NCBI GenBank assembly: GCA_966112615.1
Contig: CBHWDO010000004.1
Coordinates: forward strand, 124,001 to 188,000
Length of the DNA: 64,000 bases
DNA from: Flavitalea sp966112615
GTDB taxonomy: Bacteria; Bacteroidota; Bacteroidia; Chitinophagales; Chitinophagaceae
Reading direction: 5' to 3'
Every line of letters begins with the position of its first letter. Positions within the stretch are counted from its first letter, which is position 1. Position numbers and translations under genes: made by a program. Under the pieces are notes generated by a model, which was given only the letters and a program-made list of their open reading frames with translations, made no database searches and was not told where the DNA came from. Below, piece by piece: positions 54,095 to 63,123 of the stretch.

Positions 54095-54676
54095 ATGATA
54101 AATCCAGCTGTTGATTTCTATTTTGATAAAGCAGATAAGTGGAAGAAAGAAGTAACTAAACTCAGAGATATCATCCTTTCCACAGGTTTGCAGGAAGAAT
54201 GTAAATGGGGTGTACCCTGCTATACTTACAACAATAAGAATATTGTACTCATTCATGATTTTAAAGACTACTGTGCAATACTATTTCATAAAGGGGCACT
54301 GCTGCAGGATCCTGAAAATATCCTGATACAACAGACAAAGAATGTGCAATCAGCCAGGCAGATAAGGTTTACTAATATCAAAGAGATCAATTCACTGGAA
54401 AAGAAAATCAAAGAATATATCTACGAAGCAATTGAAGTGGAAAAAGCAGGTCTTGAAGTTAAACTGAAAGAAGTATCGGCATATGATGTGCCGGAAGAAT
54501 TTGAACAAAAGCTAAAAGAAAATCCTTCCCTGAAAAAAAGTTTTGAAGCATTAACGCCAGGCAGACAACGTGCGTACCTGCTCTATTTCGCCCAACCAAA
54601 ACAATCCAAAACACGTGAAGCAAGAATAGAAAAATACCAACAGCAGATCATGAACGGTAAAGGGTTAAATGATTAA
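54095..54676 (+). CDS. YdeI/DUF1801-like protein, paralog 1
   Basis: 193 residues from ATG 54095, chosen because MINPAVDFYF lines up with the start of the next gene; an ATG at 54050 would add 15 residues. Residues ~1-110 are a DUF1801 (YdhG-like) domain with CKWGVPCYTYNNKNIVLI; residues ~120-193 are a YdeI/OmpD-associated C-terminal part with FEALTPGRQRAYLLYFAQPKQSKTREARI. Function unknown; some YdeI homologues are linked to bacteriocin or peptide tolerance. It is 3 bp upstream of its paralog. Confidence 0.82.
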   Translation: MINPAVDFYFDKADKWKKEVTKLRDIILSTGLQEECKWGVPCYTYNNKNIVLIHDFKDYCAILFHKGALLQDPENILIQQTKNVQSARQIRFTNIKEINSLEKKIKEYIYEAIEVEKAGLEVKLKEVSAYDVPEEFEQKLKENPSLKKSFEALTPGRQRAYLLYFAQPKQSKTREARIEKYQQQIMNGKGLND

Positions 54677-54679
54677 TGC

Positions 54680-55306
54680 ATGAAACCAAATCCTGGAGTT
54701 GACATATATTTTAAAGATGGCTGCGGAAGATGTTCTTTCTTCCAAACAATTAATTGCAAAGTGCATAATTGGGATAAGGAACTGGCTGCGTTGAGGAAGT
54801 TCATTTTAAAACATGAACTTAATGAAGAACTCAAATGGGGTGTACCCTGCTATACACTAAACGGAAAAAATGTATTGATCCTGACTGCTCTAAAAGACTG
54901 TACGCTTGTGAGTTTCTTTAAAGGAGCATTGATCAATGATCATTTTAAACTTCTCGAAAAACCAGGACCGAATACACAGGCTGAAAGAGTGCTTAAATTC
55001 CGATCGATGAAGGATGTCAGCGAACGGCAACTTGCCCTTGAAAAATACATCACTGAAGCAATAGCACTGGAAAGATCCGGAGCAAAAATAACTGCAGATA
55101 AAATCAAGCCATTGGAATTGCCCGTTGAATTAGCCAATAGATTAAATAAAGATCCTGAATTAAAAACGGCCTTTGAACAACTCACCCCGGGTAGACAAAA
55201 AGGCTATATCATCTTTATTTCAGGCGCTAAGCAGTCCAGCACAAGGGAAAGCAGGATAAGTAAATGCACTCCGCTCATCCTCCTTGGAAAAGGTCTAATG
55301 GATTGA
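54680..55306 (+). CDS. YdeI/DUF1801-like protein, paralog 2
   Basis: 208 residues. Same two-domain layout as the preceding gene (LKWGVPCYT, FEQLTPGRQKGYIIF, KQSSTRESRI, GKGLMD) but with the family-typical N-terminal segment DGCGRCSFFQTINCKVHNW that paralog 1 lacks; its Cys/Cys/Cys/His spacing could hold a metal. A tandem duplication with loss of this segment in paralog 1 explains the pair. Confidence 0.83.
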   Translation: MKPNPGVDIYFKDGCGRCSFFQTINCKVHNWDKELAALRKFILKHELNEELKWGVPCYTLNGKNVLILTALKDCTLVSFFKGALINDHFKLLEKPGPNTQAERVLKFRSMKDVSERQLALEKYITEAIALERSGAKITADKIKPLELPVELANRLNKDPELKTAFEQLTPGRQKGYIIFISGAKQSSTRESRISKCTPLILLGKGLMD

Positions 55307-55354
55307 AACCCTAAGAGTATTACAGTATCCACTTAAAAAAATTTTGAACAGGAA

Positions 55355-55384
55355 TTTGAAATATCAAAACAAACACTAACTTTG
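55355..55384 (+). promoter_or_regulatory. Promoter of the small membrane protein / DoxX-like operon
   Basis: TTTG (55355-55358), 18-nt spacer, TAACTTTG (55377-55384): a full Bacteroidota -33/-7 pair 49 bp before the ATG at 55433. Confidence 0.7.
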
Positions 55385-55432
55385 AATTACAAAGTACTTT
55401 CAAATACAGAAAACCAATTTAAAATCAAGCAT

Positions 55433-55765
55433 ATGACTTTCAAAGAACACCTCACCTCTGGAATCAATATTCCTTCACTGGTAAAAAGAATGACCATTGG
55501 ATGGTTCATAGCATTGGTATTGATCTCCTTATTTCTTTATTCAGCCAATCCAAACCCAGCCTGGGGTAAATATTATTTCATCAGGCCGTTGATCATCACT
55601 CCATTGGCCGGAGCTATGGGTGGACTTTTCTTTTACATTATGGACCCAATGAGGGTTGAAAGTGGCTGGAAGAGATTTATTGCCAACTTCATCTGCATTA
55701 TTGTTTACCTCATCGGGCTTTGGCTGGGCTTTGTTTTCGGACTGGATGGAACCTACTGGAATTAA
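55433..55765 (+). CDS. Small membrane protein, unknown
   Basis: 110 residues from ATG 55433, placed 49 bp after a good promoter. Three hydrophobic segments (TIGWFIALVLISLFLY, PLIITPLAGAMGGLFFYI, FICIIVYLIGLWLGFVFG). Ends GLDGTYWN. Such proteins occur next to DoxX-like genes in Bacteroidota. No function can be assigned. The DoxX-like gene follows after 12 bp. Confidence 0.75.
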   Translation: MTFKEHLTSGINIPSLVKRMTIGWFIALVLISLFLYSANPNPAWGKYYFIRPLIITPLAGAMGGLFFYIMDPMRVESGWKRFIANFICIIVYLIGLWLGFVFGLDGTYWN

Positions 55766-55777
55766 TTTTATAACTCT

Positions 55778-56497
55778 ATGCTTTTAAGTCACAGGCTCGA
55801 CCGTATCCATTTTAAAGCAAGGCAATATAAATGGCTTGGATATTTCACTATATTCTTGCGCCTTGCTCTGGCATGGGGATTTCTGCCCTCAGGATTTATT
55901 AAAATAATGGGAGAAAGATTTACTTCTCTTTCCGACAATCACCCAATGGGAGCCTATCTTACGGCTTTGCATAAAACCGGATTTTACTATACAAGCATTG
56001 GTATACTTCAGATCCTTGCCGCCATTCTTTTGTTGTTTCGACGTACAGTATTATTAGGGGCAATGATCTACCTGCCCATCATCCTGAACATTGCGATACT
56101 TTCCATATCCGTAAGGTTCGAAGGATCGTTGGTAACATCTCCCTTAATGGTTGGAGCCGTGCTGTTCCTGATCTTTTGGGAGTATCACAAATGGAAGTTG
56201 ATTCTTCCTTTTAATCATTGTATGGCTGCTGCACAATTACCATTGACGCAAACGCAAACCAAAAAAATCCCCTGGAAATATTTCGGAGGAATTTTTGCAA
56301 TTGCAATATTAACGGCAGCTATTGTCACACAAGGATTCTCCATTTATCCAAGGAACAATACAAAAGATTGCCTGAAGCAATGTGAGAACAGCAGCATTCC
56401 TGCGGCTTGTATCGCGTTTTGTGATTGCATACACCAAAATGGAAAGCCCTTGCCGGAATGCCTTGAAGCCTATAAAAAAGCTATGCAAAAACATTAA
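55778..56497 (+). CDS. DoxX-like membrane protein with Cys-rich tail
   Basis: 239 residues. Residues ~20-150 show four membrane helices of DoxX-like type (FLRLALAWGFLPSGFIKIMG, SIGILQILAAILLLF, LGAMIYLPIILNIAIL, SPLMVGAVLFLIFW). A fifth helix (FGGIFAIAILTAAIVTQG, about 170-187) leads to a ~45-residue tail with six Cys (DCLKQCENSS.., ACIAFCDCIHQNG, PECLEAY), likely outside the membrane and able to form disulfides or bind metal. Role unknown; electron transfer or redox partner of the following MpaB-like protein is conceivable. Confidence 0.78.
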   Translation: MLLSHRLDRIHFKARQYKWLGYFTIFLRLALAWGFLPSGFIKIMGERFTSLSDNHPMGAYLTALHKTGFYYTSIGILQILAAILLLFRRTVLLGAMIYLPIILNIAILSISVRFEGSLVTSPLMVGAVLFLIFWEYHKWKLILPFNHCMAAAQLPLTQTQTKKIPWKYFGGIFAIAILTAAIVTQGFSIYPRNNTKDCLKQCENSSIPAACIAFCDCIHQNGKPLPECLEAYKKAMQKH

Positions 56498-56507
56498 AGT
56501 ATCTACA

Positions 56508-57275
56508 GTGAAACCATTTGTAGCGCATGATTCAATAGTGAGAAAGATTTGGGGTGACAGCGATACCATCCTCTTCATCTTTGCGGGAGCTGCTGCTGAA
56601 TTTGCATTGAACAAAGCGGTAGACTGGTTATACTTTACAGGTAAACTTCCATCCGATCCCTTAGGCAGACTTTTCTCAACTGTGGGATATGCAAGAAAGA
56701 TCGTGTTTGATTCGGAAGAAAATGCACTTAAGTCGATCGACACCATTGCAAACATTCATCGCTCCGTGGAGAAAAGCAGGGGTACTTCGATCCCCGACTG
56801 GGCATACCGTGATGTACTTTTCATGCTGATTCATTATTCTATTACATCTTACGAACTTTTACAGCAACCTATGAATGACAAGGAAAAGGAAGAAGTTCAT
56901 AATGTATTTTACAGGGTCGGCAAACGAATGGGATTGACTGAATTACCGGTAAATTACTCAACATGGCTGATCGCACGCGAACAACACCTGAAAAATGATC
57001 TGCAGTACAGCAGGTACACAAAAGATTTGTTCCATCAATACAAAAAACATCTTGGAGCAATAAGATTTAAAATACTTATTGAAGGTCAAAAACTCGTTGT
57101 TCCTTATCAAGTAAAAGTATTGCTTCACATAAATTCCTTCTCTCTGTTAACACCAGTTGTACCCTTATACAAGTTTTCAAAACAAATAAAACTTGACTGG
57201 ATTCTTAAGAACATTTTACTTCCATCAAAATATAAAGATCAAATCAACGCACTAAATATTCATCCCACTACATAA
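56508..57275 (+). CDS. MpaB-like (DUF2236) oxygenase-family protein
   Basis: 255 residues from GTG 56508; the frame stays open upstream but there lies inside the DoxX-like gene, and the family starts about at FVAHDSIVRKIWGDSDTIL. Signs of the DUF2236/latex-clearing-like fold: WGDSDTILFIFAGAAAEFALNKAV, the helix with His in IDTIANIHRSVEKSRG, and YRDVLFMLIHYSITSYELL. Some members bind heme b and cleave isoprenoids; most are uncharacterised. Convergent with katG. Confidence 0.8.
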   Translation: MKPFVAHDSIVRKIWGDSDTILFIFAGAAAEFALNKAVDWLYFTGKLPSDPLGRLFSTVGYARKIVFDSEENALKSIDTIANIHRSVEKSRGTSIPDWAYRDVLFMLIHYSITSYELLQQPMNDKEKEEVHNVFYRVGKRMGLTELPVNYSTWLIAREQHLKNDLQYSRYTKDLFHQYKKHLGAIRFKILIEGQKLVVPYQVKVLLHINSFSLLTPVVPLYKFSKQIKLDWILKNILLPSKYKDQINALNIHPTT

Positions 57276-57276
57276 T

Positions 57277-57305
57277 AAAAAAGGTGGCCCTTTCGGAACC
57301 ACCTT
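57277..57305 (-). terminator. Intrinsic terminator of katG
   Basis: Minus strand: stem AAGGTGG/CCACCTT, 11-nt loop, then a run of six T; 18 bp after the katG stop. Confidence 0.85.
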
Positions 57306-57323
57306 AACACTCAGAATATCAAT

Positions 57324-59564
57324 CTATGCAAGATCAAACCTGTCGAGGTTCATGACTTTATTCCACACTGCTACGAAGTCATGCACAAATTTTTCTTTTC
57401 CATCTTCACATGCATACACTTCTGCAATTGCACGAAGCTCTGAATTAGAACCAAAGATCAGGTCAACCCTGGATCCTGTCCATTTTAACTGGTTAGTTGT
57501 ACGATCATTTCCATCGAACAACTGCTGCTCATCTGAAGTAGCTTTCCAGGTGATACTGAAATCCAGCAGGTTGACAAAATAATCGTTGGTCAACACTCCT
57601 GGTGTTTTGGTGAATACACCATTCTTTGATCCATCATAATTGATATCAAGCACTTTCAAACCGCCAAACAATGCTGTTAATTCAGGAGCTGTAAGATTCA
57701 GCAGTTGGGCTTTATCAACCAGCAATTCTTCTGCGGCAAGTTTTACATCAGCTTTCAGATAATTTCTGAATCCATCAGCAATTGGTTCAAGTACAGCAAA
57801 TGATTCAACATCAGTTTCTTCCTGGCTTGCATCGGTACGTCCGGGAGTGAAAGGCACTTTCACATTGAAACCTGCTCTTCTTGCTGCTTCTTCTACACCT
57901 GCACAACCTGCAAGTACAATGATATCGGCAAGAGATACACGCTTGTTACCTGTTTGCGCGCCGTTGAACTCTACCTGCAATACTTCCAGTACAGCGAGTA
58001 CTTTAGATAATTGAGCAGGATTATTTACTTCCCAATCCTTTTGTGGCGCCAACCTGATGCGTGCACCATTTGCTCCTCCACGTTTATCCGATCCGCGGAA
58101 GGTTGAAGCAGATGCCCAGGCAGTGGAAACCAGCTGAGAAATTGTAAGACCTGTTGCCAGGATCTTTGTTTTTAATGCTTCAATATCCTGCTCATTGATC
58201 AGTTCATGATTGACAGCCGGAACAGGATCCTGCCAGATCAATACTTCCGAAGGAACTTCTGGACCGAGATACCTGGCACGTGGGCCCATATCACGGTGAG
58301 TCAATTTGAACCAGGCTCTTGCGAAAGCATCTGCGAATTCATCCGGATGTTCAAAGAATCTCCTGGAGATCTTTTCATATGCAGGATCAAAACGTAATGC
58401 AAGGTCAGTGGTCAGCATGGTAGGTGCATGCTTCTTATTTGGATTGTGTGCATCCGGAACAGTTCCCGCACCGGCACCATTCTTAGGTTTCCATTGGTGA
58501 GCGCCTGCAGGGCTCTTGGTCAGCTCCCATTCAAATTCAAAAAGATTCTCAAAGAAATTATTGCTCCATTGTGTTGGAGTGGTAGTCCATGCACCTTCTA
58601 ATCCACTGGTAATAGTGTACTCTCCATTTCCTGTTCCATAGGTATTCTTCCATCCCATGCTCTGCTCTTCAATACCAGCAGCAGCAGGTTCCTTTCCTAC
58701 ATATTTTGAAGGATCAGCAGCTCCATGAGTTTTACCGAATGTATGTCCACCGGCGATCAGTGCCACAGTTTCCTCATCATTCATTGCCATACGTCCGAAT
58801 GTTTCACGGATATCTTTTGCAGCCGCGATCGGATCAGGATTTCCGTTGGGTCCTTCAGGGTTCACGTAGATCAATCCCATCTGAACAGCGGCGAGTGGAT
58901 TCTCGAGTTCACGATCCCCGGAATATCTTTTATCTCCCAGCCATTCCTTTTCTGATCCCCAGTACACATCTTCTTCCGGTTCCCAAACATCTTCACGTCC
59001 GCCACCAAAACCAAAAGTTTTAAAGCCCATGGTTTCCAGGGCAACATTACCGGCAAGGATCATCAGGTCTGCCCATGAGAGCTTCTTACCATATTTCTGT
59101 TTGATAGGCCAGAGCAAAAGCCTTGCTTTATCAAGGTTGGCATTATCAGGCCAGCTGTTCAGTGGTGCAAAACGCTGCGTACCACGGCCGCCGCCTCCGC
59201 GTCCATCGCTGATACGATAGGTTCCGGCACTATGCCATGCCATACGTATAATAAAAGGACCATAATGGCCATAATCAGCCGGCCACCATGCCTGCGAAGT
59301 GGTCATCAGCTTAGCAAGGTCTTCCTTTACAGCTTTCAGATCGAGTGATTTAAATGCTTCAGCATAGTTGAAATCCTTTTCCATTGGATTGGATAGATTT
59401 GAATGCTGACGAAGGATATTAAGTCGAAGCTGGTTAGGCCACCAGTCACGGTTTCTTGTTCCGCTTCCTGCTGTCTGCTTTGGCGCTCCATGATGAAACG
59501 GGCATTTTGCCACGGAATCATTTACCTGGAGTGCATGAGTGTTTTCTGCTGCGTTACTTGCCAT
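57324..59564 (-). CDS. katG: Catalase-peroxidase KatG
   Basis: 746 residues. Heme enzyme that removes hydrogen peroxide. The distal Arg-Trp-His triad is in IIRMAWHSAGTYR, the proximal His in AGGHTFGKTHGA. The Trp-Tyr-Met crosslink residues fit WHS, IYVNPEGPNG and EEQSMGWKNTYG. The second, degenerate peroxidase domain is complete (STAWASASTFRGSDKRGGANGARI to AVWNKVMNLDRFDLA). Single gene with its own terminator and an OxyR-like palindrome upstream. Confidence 0.97.
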   Translation of the reverse strand: MASNAAENTHALQVNDSVAKCPFHHGAPKQTAGSGTRNRDWWPNQLRLNILRQHSNLSNPMEKDFNYAEAFKSLDLKAVKEDLAKLMTTSQAWWPADYGHYGPFIIRMAWHSAGTYRISDGRGGGGRGTQRFAPLNSWPDNANLDKARLLLWPIKQKYGKKLSWADLMILAGNVALETMGFKTFGFGGGREDVWEPEEDVYWGSEKEWLGDKRYSGDRELENPLAAVQMGLIYVNPEGPNGNPDPIAAAKDIRETFGRMAMNDEETVALIAGGHTFGKTHGAADPSKYVGKEPAAAGIEEQSMGWKNTYGTGNGEYTITSGLEGAWTTTPTQWSNNFFENLFEFEWELTKSPAGAHQWKPKNGAGAGTVPDAHNPNKKHAPTMLTTDLALRFDPAYEKISRRFFEHPDEFADAFARAWFKLTHRDMGPRARYLGPEVPSEVLIWQDPVPAVNHELINEQDIEALKTKILATGLTISQLVSTAWASASTFRGSDKRGGANGARIRLAPQKDWEVNNPAQLSKVLAVLEVLQVEFNGAQTGNKRVSLADIIVLAGCAGVEEAARRAGFNVKVPFTPGRTDASQEETDVESFAVLEPIADGFRNYLKADVKLAAEELLVDKAQLLNLTAPELTALFGGLKVLDINYDGSKNGVFTKTPGVLTNDYFVNLLDFSITWKATSDEQQLFDGNDRTTNQLKWTGSRVDLIFGSNSELRAIAEVYACEDGKEKFVHDFVAVWNKVMNLDRFDLA

Positions 59565-59649
59565 AAATTTTATTTATAGTAGTGAATAGGAATTTGCGTC
59601 GGCAAAGTAGAACCTTTCATTTAAATATTTTATATGAAACTTCTATACC

Positions 59650-59668
59650 TGATAGATTTTGTCTATCA
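59650..59668. promoter_or_regulatory. OxyR-like palindrome upstream of katG
   Basis: TGATAGA-TTTTG-TCTATCA. The inner ATAG-N7-CTAT (59652-59666) matches nine of ten fixed bases of the OxyR half-site ATAGnTnnnAnCTAT. A poorer copy (ATAtGAAACTTCTAT) lies 5 nt to its left. 86 bp from the katG start. Confidence 0.65.
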
Positions 59669-59756
59669 TGAATTTGCCTTTATAAAATACTAAGTTTTGA
59701 TGTGAATGATTATGATTTCGGTATTAAATCGATAATTTGTTGCCCTAAACATTCAC

Positions 59757-60119
59757 ATGCGACATTCCATTAAATCAATCAGGCCTTTTATTGGTGCAAA
59801 AGATTATGATCTTTCAAGGAATTTTTACAAGGCCCTGGGGTTTACGGAGAAAGAATTAGGACCTACCATGTGTGTTTTCTTTCATGAATCCTTTGCATTT
59901 TATCTCCAGAAATACTATGTACAAGACTGGATCGACAATACCATGCTTTTTGTTGAAGTAGATGATGTGGACAGGTATTATGCTGAAATGTCGTTGCTTG
60001 ATCTTCCCGGGAAATTCCCCGGTTCTAAATTGATCCCAATAAGAAACGAAGCCTGGGGAAGAGAATTCTTCCTGCATGATCCTTCAGGAGTTTTGTGGCA
60101 TTTTGGTGAGTTTAAATAA
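59757..60119 (+). CDS. VOC-family (glyoxalase-like) protein
   Basis: 120 residues. One pair of beta-alpha-beta-beta-beta modules: SIRPFIGAKDYDLSRNFYKALGF, then YVQDWIDNTMLFVEVDDVDRYYAEM and EFFLHDPSGVLWHFGE. Metal-type residues are the terminal HDPSG..WHFGE stretch; the usual N-terminal His is not evident. Dioxygenase, glyoxalase or binding role cannot be told apart. Divergent from katG and convergent with the next gene. Confidence 0.85.
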   Translation: MRHSIKSIRPFIGAKDYDLSRNFYKALGFTEKELGPTMCVFFHESFAFYLQKYYVQDWIDNTMLFVEVDDVDRYYAEMSLLDLPGKFPGSKLIPIRNEAWGREFFLHDPSGVLWHFGEFK

Positions 60120-60122
60120 CTA

Positions 60123-60551
60123 TTAGAGCTTTCCATCTCGCATCATCCACTCATTAACGATGTAGAAAAATAACAGGTTAAAAAGTAAAGAACGTGCTTT
60201 TATTTCTTCAACAGTATCCATGAAGATCATATCTATCAATGGACTTACGAAGAAATATCCAAAACTAAACAGAACGCTGATCAATAAGGCCTTTACTTTA
60301 ACTGAAACAGTTTTCTCCGTCTCAACTTTATATTGAGCCCAGGCAAACAGGAATAAACCAAATAAAGATCCGTATTGCTTTATACCGGTGGAGAGATCCT
60401 TACTGAAAAAATCCGGCTTCAACCAGGTATAAATCAAAGATTGAAACAGGCATATAAAAAAGATTGCAAGTCCGATTTTCTTGAAACTATAAGGAAGAAG
60501 CATTCTTACTCTTCCAGATCCTTCGGTGCTGAAAAAAATATCGGAAGACAT
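60123..60551 (-). CDS. Small membrane protein, unknown
   Basis: 142 residues with four hydrophobic segments (IGLAIFFICLFQSLIYTWL, YGSLFGLFLFAWAQY, VKALLISVLFSFGYFFVSPLI, LLFNLLFFYIVNEWM). No family recognised. A half-site of the sulfur palindrome (TAGTCCACCAA, 60564-60574) lies 13 bp upstream but lacks the second arm. Confidence 0.65.
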   Translation of the reverse strand: MSSDIFFSTEGSGRVRMLLPYSFKKIGLAIFFICLFQSLIYTWLKPDFFSKDLSTGIKQYGSLFGLFLFAWAQYKVETEKTVSVKVKALLISVLFSFGYFFVSPLIDMIFMDTVEEIKARSLLFNLLFFYIVNEWMMRDGKL

Positions 60552-60605
60552 TCAACTAGTATTTAGTCCACCAAAATAATAAAATTAGGGTACGAACCAA
60601 ATGGG

Positions 60606-61451
60606 TTACACCAAAACTGTCACCAATAAATAATTCGCATTAACAAGCATGCTGTACTGAAGACCGCTTTGGTTGTGCTCTTCAAACAGGTCGGTTAGTT
60701 CCCGGTGTAGCTGATCAGCAACATTATTTTTGGCTGCAGTATCATATGCATTCATGGTTGGACCATAATACAATTTGAATCTCTCCAAAAATTCTGATGG
60801 AGGGAATGAACCTTCAAATGTAAATACGGCTGTTTCAAAAGAAATATTTTCAGCAGGTATACCCGCCAATCCAAATCTCTCTGTCACCACATCTTGTTTA
60901 CCCCACAAAGCAGGACTAATAAAACCTTCCGGAGGAGGATTATAGGCACCACTGATTTTTAAAAGCTGGGATACCATGGTCGGATCACCAGGAATCCAGT
61001 TACCCATAACTATTTTACCACCCTTCTTTACCACCCGAACCATTTCTGAAACTACGTCTTGCGGCCTGGGGGCAAACATGGCTCCGAAAATGGAAACAAC
61101 CATGTCAAATGACCGGGATTCAATATCCGACAGATCCATAGCATCTCCCTGCTGTATCCGGATGTTATTTAAGCCCAGTTCCTCAATTCTCTTGTTTCCT
61201 GCCGCTACCAGGTTACGGGAGATATCAACACCCGTTACTTCCGCCCCAATTTGCGCTGAAGGAATTGCTGTAGTTCCATCACCACAACCAAGATCCAGCA
61301 CTTTAATTCCAGGAACAACTCCAATTTTCCTGACCAACTCCTCTCCACTCCTGCGCATGGTTTCAGCAATCTTTGTAAAATCACCTTTCTCCCATAATGC
61401 CTGGTTAGGATTAATAGATGGAGTTACCGATCCAGTGGTTAACTGACTCAT
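60606..61451 (-). CDS. Class I SAM-dependent methyltransferase
   Basis: 281 residues. Methyltransf_11/25-type fold: VLDLGCGDGTTAIPSAQIGAEVTGVDISRN (motif I and acidic motif), QQGDAMDLSD, MVVSIFGAMFAPRPQDVVSEMVRVVKKGG. UbiE-like in layout, with a C-terminal ~110-residue lid (LLKISGAYNPPPEG..). The substrate is unknown. Single gene. Confidence 0.9.
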   Translation of the reverse strand: MSQLTTGSVTPSINPNQALWEKGDFTKIAETMRRSGEELVRKIGVVPGIKVLDLGCGDGTTAIPSAQIGAEVTGVDISRNLVAAGNKRIEELGLNNIRIQQGDAMDLSDIESRSFDMVVSIFGAMFAPRPQDVVSEMVRVVKKGGKIVMGNWIPGDPTMVSQLLKISGAYNPPPEGFISPALWGKQDVVTERFGLAGIPAENISFETAVFTFEGSFPPSEFLERFKLYYGPTMNAYDTAAKNNVADQLHRELTDLFEEHNQSGLQYSMLVNANYLLVTVLV

Positions 61452-61588
61452 GTTGATTGATTTTTAAGGTTGAAAATATGTGGGTATGGAGACTATTAAG
61501 CAGGCTAACTTTCAAGTTAACCAATTAAATCAAACAGAGATTCTTTATTTTAGGAATCATGACCGGGGACATGATTAAATACAGCAAA

Positions 61589-63118
61589 ATGAAAATCACA
61601 CTACAACTGATCCTGTTAAGTCTTATTACATTCAATACATATTCTCAGGTAAAGGTTCAATATACCATTTCAATCCCTGAACCTTCATCACATCAATATT
61701 CAGTTGAAGGAAAATTCATTTCAATTTCTTCAGATACATTGGTTCTGAAACTACCTAACTGGATGCCGGGTTATTACCAGCTGATGGACTATGCAAAAGG
61801 GATTCAACAATTCAATGTAAAAGACAACAAGGGAAACTCTTTGAAATTTATACATCCTTCTGAAAATACCTGGATCATTCCAAATACAAAAAGATCATCA
61901 GTTTTTGTATCGTACAATGTTCTTACGAACAGACAATTCGTTGCAAACAGTTATGTGGATTCAAGCAGGGCATATATTATCCCTGGGAACAGCTTTTTCT
62001 ACCCCATAAACAATCTTCAGCAACCTGTACAGGTAACAGTAAAAAAGACTGATCAATGGAAAGATATTGCAACAGGATTGGATCCTGTTAAAGGATCATC
62101 CAATGCATTTATGGCTAAGGATTTTGATATTCTTTACGACAGTCCTATCCTCATTGGGAACCTGGAGGAACTGGAATCATTCAGGGTGCAGGGAATCAGT
62201 CACAGGTTTATCGGTTACAAACCGGGAAATTTTGATAAGGTCAAATTCATGTCAGATCTTAAAAAGATCGTTGAAACAGCCTCTTCATTGATCGGTGACA
62301 TTCCTTATGATCATTATACTTTTATTGCGATAGGTCCGGGACGAGGAGGCATTGAACACTTAAACAACACTACAATCAGTTTTGATGGAAACAGTCTTTC
62401 TGATCCATCTGCCTATAACAGGATGATGAATTTCATTGCGCATGAATATTTTCATCACTACAATGTGAAACGCATCAGGCCATTGGAACTTGGACCATTC
62501 GATTATGATAAAGGAAATAGAACCAACCTGCTTTGGGTAAGCGAAGGATTATCTGTTTATTATAAATACCTGGTGGTAAAACGTGCAGGATTAATGAGTG
62601 AAGATGATTTGCTGAAAGTACTCTCAGCAAACATCACTTCCCTGGAAAATAATCCGGGGAAAAACTTCCAGTCGCTGCAACAGGCCAGTTACAACACCTG
62701 GAGTGACGGGCCTTTTGGCACACAGGGCCGTAATCCAAAGAAAGCAATTTCTTATTACGATAAAGGACCTGTTGTTGGCTTATTGCTGGACCTGGAGATA
62801 AGGCATGCAACAAAAAACAAACATTCCCTGGATGATGTGATGCGGCTTTTATACTGGAGATTCTATAAAGAAAAACAACGCGGTTTTACAGAAGCAGAAT
62901 TTCAACAGGCATGCGAGGAAGTTGCCCAGAAACCGTTAATGGATTTCTTTGAATATATCTACACAACGAAAGACCTGGATTACAACACTAATCTTGACTA
63001 TGCAGGACTTGAACTAATAAATCAACAGCAGAATGACAAGAAGGTTTTCGCTTTAAGAAGAAAGGATCAACTAACCGATGAACAACAACAGATTTATCGA
63101 TCATGGTTGATGAAGTAA
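61589..63118 (+). CDS. M61-family metallopeptidase without PDZ domain
   Basis: 509 residues from ATG 61589, where the signal peptide begins (KITLQLILLSLITFNTYSQ); two upstream ATGs (61559, 61571) would place polar residues before it. N-terminal M61 beta domain (to about residue 185), then the gluzincin domain with zinc ligands in FIAHEYFHHYNVKR (HExxH) and WVSEGLSVYYKYL. The protein ends soon after the catalytic domain, whereas most M61 proteins of Bacteroidota (about 600 residues) carry a C-terminal PDZ domain. Periplasmic glycyl-aminopeptidase-like activity is expected. Confidence 0.88.
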   Translation: MKITLQLILLSLITFNTYSQVKVQYTISIPEPSSHQYSVEGKFISISSDTLVLKLPNWMPGYYQLMDYAKGIQQFNVKDNKGNSLKFIHPSENTWIIPNTKRSSVFVSYNVLTNRQFVANSYVDSSRAYIIPGNSFFYPINNLQQPVQVTVKKTDQWKDIATGLDPVKGSSNAFMAKDFDILYDSPILIGNLEELESFRVQGISHRFIGYKPGNFDKVKFMSDLKKIVETASSLIGDIPYDHYTFIAIGPGRGGIEHLNNTTISFDGNSLSDPSAYNRMMNFIAHEYFHHYNVKRIRPLELGPFDYDKGNRTNLLWVSEGLSVYYKYLVVKRAGLMSEDDLLKVLSANITSLENNPGKNFQSLQQASYNTWSDGPFGTQGRNPKKAISYYDKGPVVGLLLDLEIRHATKNKHSLDDVMRLLYWRFYKEKQRGFTEAEFQQACEEVAQKPLMDFFEYIYTTKDLDYNTNLDYAGLELINQQQNDKKVFALRRKDQLTDEQQQIYRSWLMK

Positions 63119-63123
63119 AGTAG

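Noticed and set aside
60564..60574. Fourth sulfur-regulon operator before the small membrane protein gene
   Set aside because: Only one arm (TAGTCCACCAA) is present; the second arm and a clear -7 box are missing.
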